Below, piece by piece: positions 10,697 through 23,375 of a stretch of DNA of 64,000 bases. Source of the DNA: Spinellus fusiger (lineage: Eukaryota > Mucoromycota > Mucoromycetes > Mucorales > Phycomycetaceae); the NCBI GenBank assembly GCA_025094145.1, contig JALLLS010000076.1, positions 101,033 to 165,032 on the forward strand, written 5' to 3'. The translations under genes were made by a program, and so were the position numbers. How positions within the stretch are numbered: the first letter of the stretch is position 1; each line of letters opens with the position of its first letter. The notes under the pieces are model-generated. The model searched no databases. It worked only from the letters and a program-made list of their open reading frames with translations, and was not told the DNA's origin.

Positions 10697-12784
10697 ATGG
10701 GACACCGCGCAAAGAACAAGCAAGGAGCTCCTGCTCCCCTCGAGAAACCCACTTTTGACAAGTCAAAGAAAAGAGGAAAGGGCAACAAAAAGCCCGAGAT
10801 CAAGCGAAAGAGACCCCAAAAAGAAGAAGCTCGCCCTGTCATTAAGAAGCAAAAGACAAATACTCCTGTGAAACCAGCACAGGCAGTGCAGCCAAAGAAG
10901 GGAAAAAAGACAGTCCAAATCAAAGAAGCCGATGAGGATCTCTGGGATAATGCAGACTCTGCATCGGATGATAACAGTATGGATGAACTCGATGATGAGT
11001 TTGATGAGGAACTTGACGATGAATTTGACGATGCTGCTGGTGTTTTTCCCAAGACTGACATTGACTTCCTTGGTTCTGACTCTGAACAGGAGGGAGAGGA
11101 AGAAGACGAAGAAGAAGACTCCGATGAAGATGAGGACGACGAGATCGCAGAGGTAGAGACACCTCCCACCCTGGGTTGATACTAAATAATGTTAGGGCCA
11201 AGGTCTTGATGAGCGTAAATCCCGCAAGATTGAAGCACGCAAGGCACGAGAGGCTGCCATGGCAGAGGCTGAGTTGCTTGACTCAACCATGCAGACCAAC
11301 ATCGAGGGTGAAGTAGAGCGCTATGCTCTTCCTGAAGAAGAAGAGGCTGAGGAGACAATAGACGTAAGCGCAGTCAACCAGCGCATTCAGGAGATTGTCA
11401 ATGTCCTCAACAACTTCAAGGAGCTACGTGATCCTGCAAAGTAGGTTTTGGGGGAGATATCTATTGACTGTTTTGACTTATCCTAATGATTCCAAGGTCT
11501 CGTCAAGATTACACTGCTCGTTTGATCAAGGACATTGCCTTTTACTATGGCTACTCCCACTTTTTGGCTGAGAAACTCTTCAACCTTTTCCCTGTCTCTG
11601 AAGCCATCGAGTTCTTTGAAGCAAACGAAGTGGCTCGTCCTGTCACTATCCGTACCAATACACTGAGAACCCGTCGTCGTGATCTTGCTCAGGCCTTGAT
11701 TAACCGTGGTGTAAACTTGGATCCTATTGGAAAATGGAGCAAAGTGGGTCTTCAGATCTTTGATTCTCAAGTGCCTATTGGTAAGTCAGTTTCTGTTTCT
11801 TTTTTTTTTATATAAAAATAAATAAAAATAAAAATAAAAAATAGCAAGTACATGAGAGCTAATCTTCATCTAGGTGCTTCTCCCGAGTACCTTGCTGGTC
11901 ACTATATGCTTCAGGCAGCTTCCTCCTTCTTACCCGTCATGGCACTTGCTCCTCAGCCTAATGAACGTGTGTTGGATATGGCTTCTGCTCCTGGTGGAAA
12001 GACCACTTACATTGCTGCTCTTCAAAAGAATACTGGTATGGTATTTGCCAATGATGCCAGTAAAGACCGTCTTAAGAGTCTGGTTGCCAACATCCACCGT
12101 ATGGGTGTAAAGAATGCTGTTGTTTGCAACTATGATGGTCGTGAGTTCCCCAAGGTGGTGGGTGGATTTGATCGTGTACTGTTGGACGCACCTTGTTCAG
12201 GCACAGGTGTTATTTCCAAGGATCCCGGTGTGAAGTTGAACAAGACAGAAAAGGACTTTATTGACATTCCTTTCCTTCAGAAACAGCTGATTCTCAGTGC
12301 CATTGACTCTGTGGATGCCAAATCCAAGACAGGTGGCTTCATCGTCTACTCTACATGTTCTGTAGTGGTGGAGGAGAATGAGGCAGTGGTGAACTATGCT
12401 TTGAGCAAACGACCTAATGTTAAGTTGGTAGCAACAGGTCTTGACTTTGGTCGTGAAGGATTCACTGCTTATCGTGGAAAGAACTTCCACCACACATTGA
12501 AACTGACACGCCGATTCTACCCTCATGTTCATAATATGGATGGTTTCTTTGTTGCTAAATTCAAGAAGATCAGCAACAAGTTTGAAGAAAAGGGTGGAAA
12601 GGAAGGCAAAACCAATGGAAAGGACAATGAAGGAGATTTCAGTGATGAAGTTGGCTTTGATGATGACGAGGATAAAGCACTTATTACTGAATCAAAGGCT
12701 AAGCTGCGGAAGAAGAAGGGTGTTCAGACCACAACTGGCAAGCCCAAGTCAGAAATAAGTGAGAGCACAACAACATCAGAGTAA
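10697..12784 (+). CDS. NOP2: 25S rRNA m5C methyltransferase NOP2
   Basis: This is a nucleolar SAM-dependent rRNA cytosine-C5 methyltransferase needed for 60S subunit assembly. Exons 10697-11152, 11196-11440, 11497-11780 and 11874-12784 join to 631 aa. The start is the ATG at 10697 ([12 protein letters not shown]); the frame is open 150 bp upstream, but that part is not NOP2-like and includes the end of the palindrome. The N-terminus is Lys-rich, then strongly acidic ([28 protein letters not shown]), as in Nop2/p120. The catalytic core has SAM motif [11 protein letters not shown], motif [10 protein letters not shown] with Cys436, and motif VI YSTCSV with Cys490; both RCMT cysteines are present. 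The exon 3/4 join gives [15 protein letters not shown], matching the family closely. An ATG at 11852 is inside the last intron and is not a start. Confidence 0.96.
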
Positions 12785-13579
12785 AGTCCTTATAAACTGA
12801 GGGACATGAAAGAATGCATATTTCACATTTGTATAGCTACAGCTTCATGAATACAAGTGATATAGACTTCAAGCTCTTAATAAGTAAAGAAAAGAGTGTT
12901 TTGTACAAAATAAAAGCTTTTATTATCAAAGTAACCAGTTTACACTAGGGCTACTCTATGTAATGATGGCTGTCTTGTGTTGTAATTCATGTTTATGATC
13001 TTTTGCTAACATGGCTGGTGATGTCTTTCTATTGGCAGTAGCCAGCATCAGGGTCCTTGAGTGAGAAAGGGGGAATCTCATAATAATATATCTTCCCGAG
13101 TCTATTATCATTGAGGTAGTTTCATACTTGACTATTGCCACAGCCACTCTATCTAACCCATACCAAATGTTGAGTGGGAGAACTTTGTTTTTTATTTTAT
13201 TTTATTTTATTTTATTTTATTTTTCTTTCTCAGTACAACTTAGCTAAAACCACTACCATGGAGATGGATTATGATTTTATCTCATCAGAAGAGTATATGC
13301 CACCAATGCCTGGGAGTTTATTAAACAATGTATTAATAAAAGGCAGTAACAAACATAGGCATATATTTATTAACCAAAGCAACACTACCATAATTGAAGT
13401 TTGGTATTCTTGTATATAGCTTGACTTAGTGAATAGTGAATAGTAAATAGTGAATAGTAAATAGTAAATAACAAACAGTAGATGGTAATTGACAATTGAC
13501 AAGAAAGAAGTATAAAGAATGAAAAGAGTATAGATCAAGAATATAAACAGTAGAATCCGATAGATAAGAGGAATAAATG
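12785..13579. other. Intergenic region with (TTTTA)n repeat
   Basis: This is the 3' flank of NOP2. An AATAAA-type signal lies near 12908-12914. A (TTTTA)n tract occupies about 13188-13223, and a degenerate TAGTGAATAGTAAATA repeat lies at about 13429-13470. No coding region is supported. Confidence 0.6.
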
Positions 13580-14224
13580 TCAAGTCATTGCAGCACAAGA
13601 GTGTTTATTTCCAGACGTGGATAAATTAGGCATTGGCAAGACAGCGGAATCATGGACAGAATATTTTTGCTTTCTAAGGTGTTTGGAAAGCAACACCATT
13701 TGTTGACAATGAGACACACTCTCCAAATGGGCTTGGACATCTGGGTTTTGGTGATAAAACCGACTTGTGTGTCGTTTTGGGATAGGATGTGGTATTTGGT
13801 TCAGCTGTATAATCTTTGGGGTTGTCTTTTCTGTCCCTATCACTGTAGAGACTTCAGGTACTTTGTATGCTGCCAATGGTGTAGACACTGTGGGTAGGGT
13901 TCTCAGAGCAGGAAAGTCAGAGAAAATCGGGTCATTGAAATCCTCCACTGCTGCTGAAGGCTGGGTCTTTTTTTGAATGAGCTCTGTAGCGTAAAATGGA
14001 ACAGGTTTACGCCAAGTAAATGACGCTGGTTCTGATATATTCTGAGAGCACTGGTGAGACGGTGGTGGTGTAGAAGCTGACCCTTTTTTGCTCTCTTGTC
14101 TGTTTTTTGAGGAAAACCAACAACCAATACTTGATCGCTTGAAGGATTTATCGCCTGCACAGTTTCTGTGGCAGTTTCTCTTGCTAAACATCTTCATTAT
14201 TTTAAATTCCTCTCCAAAAAACAT
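13580..14224 (-). CDS. Hypothetical 214-aa protein (orphan)
   Basis: This is a single uninterrupted minus-strand frame of 214 codons from an ATG at 14224, unusually long for this AT-rich intergenic DNA. The product is not recognised. It is basic at the N-terminus (MKMFSKRNCHRNC, then KSFKRSSIGCWFSSK), rich in Ser, Thr, Pro and His, has no hydrophobic segment, and contains a KTTPKIIQLNQIPHPIPKR stretch. Composition suggests an intrinsically disordered, possibly regulatory protein. Codon usage looks coding-like, but no motif fixes a role. It is the last gene-like feature before a 9-kb empty region, and could be a young or lineage-specific gene or a chance ORF. Confidence 0.5.
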   Translation of the reverse strand: MFFGEEFKIMKMFSKRNCHRNCAGDKSFKRSSIGCWFSSKNRQESKKGSASTPPPSHQCSQNISEPASFTWRKPVPFYATELIQKKTQPSAAVEDFNDPIFSDFPALRTLPTVSTPLAAYKVPEVSTVIGTEKTTPKIIQLNQIPHPIPKRHTSRFYHQNPDVQAHLESVSHCQQMVLLSKHLRKQKYSVHDSAVLPMPNLSTSGNKHSCAAMT

Positions 14225-17200
14225 GATTCAAAACAAAACAGAAAGAAAACAAAAGAAAACATAGCCCAACAAAAGAAGAAAAGATATGAAGACTGAGTAT
14301 AGAGTGAAGCTTGCAAGATAATTTTAGCGATACCAAGATTCAAAGGGCGCATTATTTATAGATATACAATTGTGCAAGGAACGGAAAAGGGACTATAAGC
14401 CGAAACAAGCTGTAGTCATCTGCAATAACCTTGTCTGTATCAGAGAGCTGCTTAAACTGAACCAATAGAATAGCCAATACATATAGAATTGTAGAACACA
14501 TTCCAATCAATCTAATTGTCTAGTGTTTAGGATCCAATAATGGTGTTTACAGTCTATCAAACCATAACAAGCAGTATAGATAGGCTATTTTTAAAATTAT
14601 AAATAAATAAATAAAAGTGGTCTGTCTTTGGATTTCTAAATACAAAAATATCTTTGCCGTTAAAGTTTTCGGGAGACGATAAAAACAAAAGGCTTATTCG
14701 GAAAATACACTGAGTCTGGTCAGATCTGATCGGGAACATTGAATTGTTTAAGCAAAGTACTCTATAGCATAAAGACAGATGACCTTATTCGGTTTATTTT
14801 TAAGAAACAAACAAACATTCATTGGACAAGAGTTGTGTTTACATTTAGGCACACTCTATCAGATTATATAATAGTGAAAAGTAAAGTAAATTCATAAGTA
14901 ATGAACTTTCTCCATTCACACGGTGGTGGCCTTTCTAGGCATACAATGATAAATGCTAGTCAAGAGTGTCTCATGGTCAGCGGTTGTGCTTAATACCCCT
15001 ACATACTATGCTTAACAAAGCCAGATGTTGTGAGTACTTGTCTTCCATGACAAGTAAACAAGTATGGTAGGCAATAGATAGGAATCATGTGCTTTCTTTT
15101 TAGCTTTATATTTATGTTTACTCTATGTTTTACTATGTTTTAAACGATGAAGGCATTGTTATGTTAATAAACTGCCTTGCTATGAGTATACTCACCACTA
15201 TAACAAAGCAATCAGCCAGCCTCTTGTTATTATTAAATATATATATATTCATTTAAAGAGATTGGCCCTGGTCTTTCCAAAAAGAAAACTAAAATGAATC
15301 GATCTTTTTTGTGGATAACTCAAAAATAGATACAGATATGCGTAGAGTCATCGTACATAATTTGGTTTAAACTTATTTGTTTTTTCTGGTTGCTTATAAA
15401 ATGAACACTGTGAGAGAGTAAGTGTTATTATTATTACTATTTAAAACTCATCACTTGGGACTCGTTACTTTCTTTGACTTTGCAATATTTTTCGCATTGA
15501 AAAGCAGACTAAGATTACAATCACCAACAGAATTGGAAAGGTAGGCTCAAACCACAGTAGCTCAATATTATGATGTGTAGTCTCTTTGGAAAAAAAATAG
15601 TCAATATTAGAATATGTACTCTATTTTCAATTGAGAAATGTATATGTTCAACAAAAGAAAATAGAAATAAGATAGAGTACTACATGAATTGATAGTAAAA
15701 AGAAGCATACCAGAAATGGTATCTTAAATACTTCTTGGAAAGGCTGATTTCTTCATAAAAAATTAACTAGAACCCTTTAATATCTTAAATTAAATGCTCA
15801 CAAGATGAGATGTCATATCTAATAATGTAATAGAGAGTATTTATTCTATTGGTAATGATAATATAATTCACTCTCATTGATTGATCAATTATAGCTCTAT
15901 TCGTTCTTCTTTTCAGTACAACAGTGATTTACCCCATTTACATCAATCAGAGGCTAATGAATAATATAAGAATTAAACCTCGCAACTCAAATCAATCCAT
16001 CAAGACAATAGCAGTGCTTTTCTAGCTATATCTTAATTATATAAATAAGCTCGGAGAAGTCTATTGCACTCAATGGCATATGACAGAACAACTATCTTGT
16101 TTCATCTCTTATTTCCTATTTAATCATTTTCAAGGCAAATAAGAATTTTAGTGTATGGCTCTAACAAGGATATTCTCAAGATAATCTAGGTTATTTTGTT
16201 ATTCATACACTACTATGACTCAATAATAAATACTCGGTCAGATAAGTTTGGTTGTAAATCAAAATGAAACACAGAAAAGTAGTATGGCATTTCACATTCA
16301 GGGATGCTTTATTATAGTATAGCTTCTTGGATTCAATGTATATATAACTTAAACATCATAATAGAATGAGGGAAAAGTGATTCTTTTTTCTTTTTATATT
16401 TATAGAACTCTTAATATTGCAATTAAGAAAATTGATAGATTAGTGATCCCATGAAAATGAAAATCGAAACAAAGGAAATACCATGGAAGCTGAAATAGTA
16501 CACTATCATTTTGTATGCCAATTTGCCTTACCATTCAATTGAGCAACATTCTATAGAAACGGTATGTGGACTAAATTAAAAAAGTCAGAGTCTTCCTCTG
16601 CATATTGTGTAATTTCAAGTTCTAGACAACGTAGAATATACTTGCAAAGAAAGAGAATAAATGTTTCTCGATCTACAAGATAATGTACCAATATATTTAG
16701 TCAAATTTAGCTGTTTTGATATAAATAAGTGTCACCACCTTCTTTTTGTGGCTAGGTTGGGGTGCTATGTTAATATTTGAAATGTTTTGTTTACTGATAA
16801 TCTGTTACATCAAACAAAACAAAAGTTAACCCTCTAACCCTCTAATCTTCAAAAAGTCTCCATTTTAGCTGGACTTGTATATGTATGTGAGATGACACTA
16901 TATTTTCTTTTACCTGTACAATGTTACTATTTTTTGTAGCAATTCAATACAAACAAGAATATGGATCTTCCTCAAGTTAATGTCTTCTTCTGCAGTAAAC
17001 AAACTAAGGTGTTTGTACCCTGTGAAATGGCAATTACACATAAATATAATATTCTAATCTTTAAGCGGCATTGTTTATTACGAAACACAGACATGAAAAT
17101 CTGTTACTTTTTTTTTTTTAGAATAAGTTGAACATTAAGTTCACAGCCAAAGAAAGGCCTTGCTGGTGAGAATATGATAGGCTGCTCATTTTCACTACTC

Positions 17201-19427
17201 CAACAATCGTTACAAGTATATATTTTGTAAGAGAAATAGAGCCTGTGTCTCTTAAACTTCATATACTGTTTTACAATATATTTTTTGTACTCATTATTAG
17301 ATACAGAGCACAGACACTAGGTTATAAATTATAGATGCATCATATAGGAAAAAAGCACGATATCACGCTTTGATTTGTACTATTTCTCAATTATCATTTT
17401 CCTTTTAATTTAATTAGCAGCAAAGTAGTTGAGGATAGGCCAATCAATAAAAGTAGGACAATTGCACTATATTAGACAAATATGAGATTCTATACTTGTG
17501 AGGAAAATACAAAGAAAAAACTCTATTATTTGTAAACATGCCCACTAAAAAGAAAAGAAAAAATGATTCAACTTCTCTTGGATACAGCATAATAAGAAAA
17601 GGGAGTATCTTACCCCACTAACTTTATTTGTCGATAAAGTATCTACTCTCTTCAATAAAGATAACCTGAGTTTGGGTATAGACATTAATTAAATTGATAT
17701 CTTTATCTCAAGTCAAATATATTTTCTGTACCTCACATCCCTTTTATTTTTTCATTTTGTGTGTCCCACCCTGTTCTTTTTAACGCTCTATGCAATTCTT
17801 GGACTTCAAACTCTGCTCCTTAGTGAGAGTGTTAAAAAAAAGGTACTCAAAGCCCAGTCACTTTTTATTCAGAATAATCCATTTCACTTCGGAGAGGATG
17901 CGGAGTATTTCAACTCAATAATTTAACCCTTCATTGTCATTTGATTCCCCATACTATATCGTTTTCTCTCACTATTATTTTAATTTCTACATAAGATGGA
18001 TTTTTGGATATGGATAACTTTTTGAATTATCCATTTCACTTAATTCTTCAATATAAACACGTTTTTATCTATTGTTAAAGGATGTAATTTGTTTCACTTT
18101 TATCTATATGAAAAAAAAAGTCTTAAAGCTTAGTGTTTTTTTGGTGCTAAATTATCAACTTTTCAGGAGTTTTCTGTTACACTATTTCTCTTATTAGTAT
18201 GAAACCAGATATTCTGTCTTTTTCTTTCTTTTCTAAAGTCAGTCTAATAAAAAACTTCTTTGTAAAGAAACATTTATATAACAAGGATACTGTAGTATGC
18301 AACTGATCATTATAATATTTTGTTTAATATAGAACAATTCGAGAAGGTCATTAAAAATTTGAATCTCTAACTTTTCGGTGCTTGTAGGGTTGTCTTTTAC
18401 ATCTACATCTATGCTAATGTCTATATGGAGCGTCAAGACAATCTCCGTAGCCAAACGTAAAATAAGCTTGAGAATATTTATCCAAACGGAGAAAATGTAC
18501 CTTTTTAATAATTCAGCCAATTAGAATAAGATTTTGGTTGTCATGCCAGAAAGTTACTTTATTTGGAATGAGCTAATCCTTTGGTACAAAGCTATCAATC
18601 TTTGGTTGTGTAGAACTATTGACTTGTGAAAAAAAGAAATAATATCTGTGTAGAAATCAATGTCTCTAGGTCTTTAAGGTGAATGACCTGATTAAATGAA
18701 TATAGAAACACGAGAACCTCACTGATGCAATTCCCTTTGTTGAGCAATAGCATGGTCAGTACAAAGGAAGACAATATAAAAAGTGTAACATTATTCATAA
18801 CCATGAGTTGAAGAACACAGCTATATTTGTGGATTAACTATTCAAACAGATGTGAGTTTTTTTTGCTATAGGTTAACTCGTAACACATCTTGGAACCAAC
18901 TACAGATTTATTTTATGAAGGTCGGAATGCTACTCAAAACTAGATACAGTATGTCAAATATAATTTAAATGTTGATTTTACAACTTATTTAGACAGGATC
19001 TGCCAAAAAAAATGTACAATTACTCATACAATATGTATGTGGCTGATAAGACTACCACTCAACACCCCTACTGTATTCATGGCTACTACTATCTTGGAGT
19101 ACTAAATATGTTTTATATTGTGAGTTAGTTGGTTAGTTAGTTAAAAGGGTGCCTGAAGGATCTAGGAAGAGAAAATGTTTTAATATTTTAAAGTAATTCA
19201 TTTTAAAAAAGCATATATTTAAATAGGTATTCTGGCTTTGCATTAGTTTCTAATTTCTTTACATCATTAATCCTCGCAAACAGAAGCTAAAATAAAGATA
19301 CAGTCACTCCATTTCCAACAGAACACTTTTCATAACCCCTTCTAGATTCATCTTTAACTTGATTTAATCAAAAAGTTCATCATGAGGCTAAAAAAACGAT
19401 TCATTGATAGCGTTATAACTGTAGAAT

Positions 19428-19693
19428 GAGATTATTTCAAATTTTAGACAGGGTTGTTATTTCTACACTATTTTTCTGTAGCTCTTGTTGTGAACTTTTT
19501 TGATTTGTATCTATAAAAGAGTTTTTTCAGTGGCAAGATGATCAATTAATAGCTAAAGTATATCTTTGGAAATATTTCATTCTAATGAGAGTAAGAAAAC
19601 TCTTTTATAGATACAAATCAAAAAAGTTCACAACAAGAGCTACAGAAAAATAGTGTAGAAATAACAACCCTGTCTAAAATTTGAAATAATCTC
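19428..19693. repeat. Perfect 98-bp inverted repeat with 70-bp loop (MITE-like hairpin)
   Basis: Arms 19428-19525 and 19596-19693 are exact reverse complements over 98 bp when read base by base; the pairing sum is 39121. The 70-bp loop is AT-rich. The outer ends read GAGATTATTTC. The arms have no coding potential. Size and symmetry resemble a foldback MITE, but no clear target-site duplication is visible. If transcribed it would give a 98-bp dsRNA stem. Confidence 0.93.
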
Positions 19694-21444
19694 GTCTTTT
19701 ATTTTAGTTTTTTAAAGTGCTGAGAATATAAGATGACACATTAGATTATGATTTTTGAATATACAACGCCTGATGATAAAGGTAGATAGGTTCCTACTTA
19801 CCAACTGCTTTCTTGAATACACACATCAGTAGGTTTTTGTAAAGAAGAAAACATATGATTCTACAACATCATAATTATGTAAGAATGTAAATATAATCTA
19901 TTACTCCATTGACTGTAAAAATTTATACTGGATGAGGCAATATTTGACGAATTTGAAACATGTAAACCAGTTAGTGTCTACTTAACTCAAACAAGTCATG
20001 TGTTTAGTAGAATATACCATTTATACTTTCAGTTTTATTTGGTAGGCCTGAATAGTCAGTATTATCTTTTTGTGGGGATACGCTTTTATTATCTCAATAG
20101 GAAGTTATTGAGAGATAGAATGTCTAATGTTTGTGTTCAACAGTATGAATTTAAAAAATATACTTTTTTTTTTAATATTATTATTTTTATATTTATTTTT
20201 ATAAAATAAAAAGGTCTACAATCTGTTTTGAATATAGATATTTTCATAAGTTAAATATATGAGTTTAGAAGTATGTGTACTTTATAACGTAGATCTTCAT
20301 CTTTTTATTTTTATTTTAAGTTAATAAATGTACCTCGGAAGACACCTCTTATGTTGTACTAAGGACATCCTATTCTGTCACCCTTCCATGGGAAAGTATA
20401 AAAGGATATTTTGTTTTTCTGCTGCATTTAGAAGTTAATTTACAACAGTCATATACAGGATTTTAGCCTAAAATTAGACACAGTATTTTTTGTGGATAAG
20501 TGGATAAGTGGAAACTGAAAACTGCACTTTTTTATTTTTATTTTTTTAAATTTTTCTGGACTTGTGAATACATTCAGATTAGACATCTTTTTACTGTATG
20601 TAATATATTTTTTGTGGATGATAAGAAAATCAGTTTAGACTATTTGTCATAGGAGTATTTTCTAGAAATGAATATTCATTAGTTGTAGTTCAGAGCAGCC
20701 AAAAAGAGAAGGTTACCATGTACGTCAGGTACTCACAAGAAATATTCTACCATCGACACAGTACATTTAGACTAAGAAGCAATTAGAGACACCATCACAT
20801 CAATACTTGGTAAATAGTATCAAATACTATTAAATGTTATTAAAAATAAAGTATGTTGTTTCTCTTTATTACTATATTTCCATCTATTTTCTGAACTTAA
20901 AACACTACCTATTTAGCAAACTATAAATGAAGTAAAGGAGATACAAGATGCGTGTAGAATCAGCCTAGGGTTCTTACATGTACTTTGGTTTTTATTAGAG
21001 CATATAACAAGATTTTCAGGTGCTAATTATACCGGAGTAATAATAATCAAGATATCTTTGCGTGGTACTAGTCAGAAGCATGAATAGTCATCTATTTTAC
21101 AGTATCTGATGTACACTATCAATACCATAATCTCTCATATGTATGCATTCTCCAAGTATATCTTGATCTATTCACTTTGAAGTGAAGATGACTGTCGATG
21201 TATACACTCTATATCTATAATATTACATATCAACTTGGGAATCATCTTTGAAGGAAAATGACACACACCCAGAGTGCTCTTGTAGATATCACAAAAGAAA
21301 ATTTGATGATTTCAAAAGATACTACTAGAACCAATAAGTCTAAGTCTTTTGGTTTATCCTTCCTCCTCCACAATTATCACTGAGGCCTCGGTTTACTGAC
21401 CGACTGAAATCCACGCTACAGGTAAACTATCTAAAAAGTGATAA

Positions 21445-21469
21445 GGTGTGTATGTGTGTGTGTGTGTGT
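21445..21469. repeat. (TG)n microsatellite
   Basis: A run of alternating TG followed by T-rich tracts, inside the gene desert. Confidence 0.85.
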
Positions 21470-23375
21470 TTCTTTTTTTCTTCTTTTTTTTTGGATTTCG
21501 TTATGCAAAAAAAAAGACAATGTCTATAGAATATTCAGTCGCCCAACCCAATTTTCAGATCGTCTAATTTTAGAGTAAAAACCTGTGTATTGTTGCTTAT
21601 ATTTGATATACAATAATAACAGTAATAAGGTAGTATGCACTATTCATTTATTATTAAAGAAAAAAAGCGTGAGATAAATATATGCTGAGATGGTATTTAT
21701 TTTATAGAAAGTTATTGTGCTTAGTGTACAGATGTATAAGATACTATGTGTTGGATAAATATATCTACATTACTACTATGTGAAGAGATCATAAGAGGAT
21801 AAAGGTAGTGCATCTTACTATTCTCATTGAAAATGGGATTGCTATTAGATGGAGATATGTTAATTCATTTGGAATAGATTATCCTGTAGTTTTCTTCGGT
21901 ATGCTTAAAAAATATGCTATTGTCTATAACATTCTTGGAAAGAATCTACAAGAAAATAGTGAAAGAAAGAGTCTGTGTAATACAAGCAACACACTAATCC
22001 GGAAAACAACTAGAAAGTCAGAAAGTATAGCTGTTAGTTTATCAAAATGAGAAACTTCTTTTTTTTTAATTGGTTTGAAATTTCTTTTATAGAGTATGCA
22101 CCAGCAAAATAAAGTATCTTTACTGTGCTAATAAAGATATACACACTATATACTTTGATGCCTTTTAATGAATATATCTCTTACATGTCTTGGATACTCG
22201 AGATCTGCTAAAACCTCTTTTTTCTTTTCTTATATCAAGTAATAAAAAGACTAAATTTCATTTCAAGACAGCTTCAAGTAGACTATAGTGAAACTCAAAA
22301 AATAAAAATAAAAATAAAAACATCTGATCTGACTACAAGACAGAGGTCATGACAGTAAACTACAGTGTCTATCTTTTGTAACAAAATATAACTGTTCAAA
22401 AAAGGCAATCACTCGCTATAAATCATGACATATGAGAGGAGAGCCTTCAGATTTAACTTTTCTACTATAGTAACTATCACACTTAGTGAACAATGAAGAT
22501 GATATAGACACTCTAGTACTGTTCTTTAGGCAGTAGTTGGCAGTCTATTCTGTATATTTAGAATAGTAAACTCACTAGTTAGAAGAAACTGAACTCTTAA
22601 CACAGAAAATAGTTTAAAACGAGCAAGCTGACATGTGAATTTGTATCCTTTTATTCTGAAATAGCATACTTACCAAGGATACTTCTTGCCCACCTCATGT
22701 TTTGTAACAACTTGTCTACATCAATTCACTCTACTGTTATCTATTTTGCTTATTCCTATTATGAATTTAGTAGTTCTTGTATCACTTTACTAAGTGAGTT
22801 TTCTTTAGAGTGTTACATACCAGTGGTTAGCTGTCTGAATAAATACTTTTTTCAAGATGCGATGTTGGTTGCACAGTGAAAAGACGAAGAGTGAACGTGC
22901 TTTGCGCAATGACTATACCAGCTGAACTAAAGGACCTTGATTTATATATTGATATATCTCTTTTACTGAAATCAGGTGAGGAGGACACTCTTTATTGCAT
23001 TTTATTATATTTATTATACTAAAGCCTTTTTATTTTAGTAATAAAGATGTCTGATAGTTTTATACATGGAGCTGTCTATCTGTCATATGTTTGTTTTTTC
23101 ATTTTCATTTTCTTAGGCCTGTTGGGATATAATCAGCATTAGTACTCAGAAATAGAGTCTATTAATTTCTACATTGAGGTGTAAACAGGCCTATAAAGAT
23201 GGAGTCATGGATAGAGAAATGATTGAAGTAGAGAGGTTCAAACCAGCCGTTTATTGAGCGACGTATCACAGAAAAGGCGGCCACTGGATTTTTATCTTCT
23301 TGATCAAACAAGACAAATCTGGAGAATACAAGTTCCTTTCTTTTATTCTAAATAGGAGCAGTGTTTTTCTTCTTC

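Larger units (their letters stand above)
14225..23375. other. 9.1-kb AT-rich gene desert
   Basis: This is the longest stretch without a gene in the window. ORFs are at most 93 codons, scattered over both strands, and show no motif. Sequence is AT-rich with long A and T runs. Only three structured features were noted: a perfect inverted repeat at 19428-19693, a TG microsatellite at about 21445-21469, and a tRNA-like A-box at 22900-22936 judged non-functional. No transposase, rRNA or complete tRNA was found. Possible roles (replication origin, centromere-proximal DNA, decayed transposons) cannot be decided from sequence. Confidence 0.6.

Noticed and set aside
11852..11873. ATG at 11852 as start of a separate methyltransferase
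   Set aside because: It is within the third NOP2 intron; the acceptor at 11873 restores [15 protein letters not shown].
16825..16850. AACCCTCTAACCCTCTAA resembles telomeric repeats
   Set aside because: Only two imperfect eight-base units; too short to call an interstitial telomere.
22900..22936. Minus-strand tRNA-like start (GGTCCTTTAGTTCAGCTGG) matching the A-box consensus
   Set aside because: No matching acceptor-stem 3' half (AAGGACC) and no B-box at the right distance; no cloverleaf can be drawn.
23232..23250. B-box-like GGTTCAAACC
   Set aside because: No A-box upstream and no acceptor stem; most likely chance.
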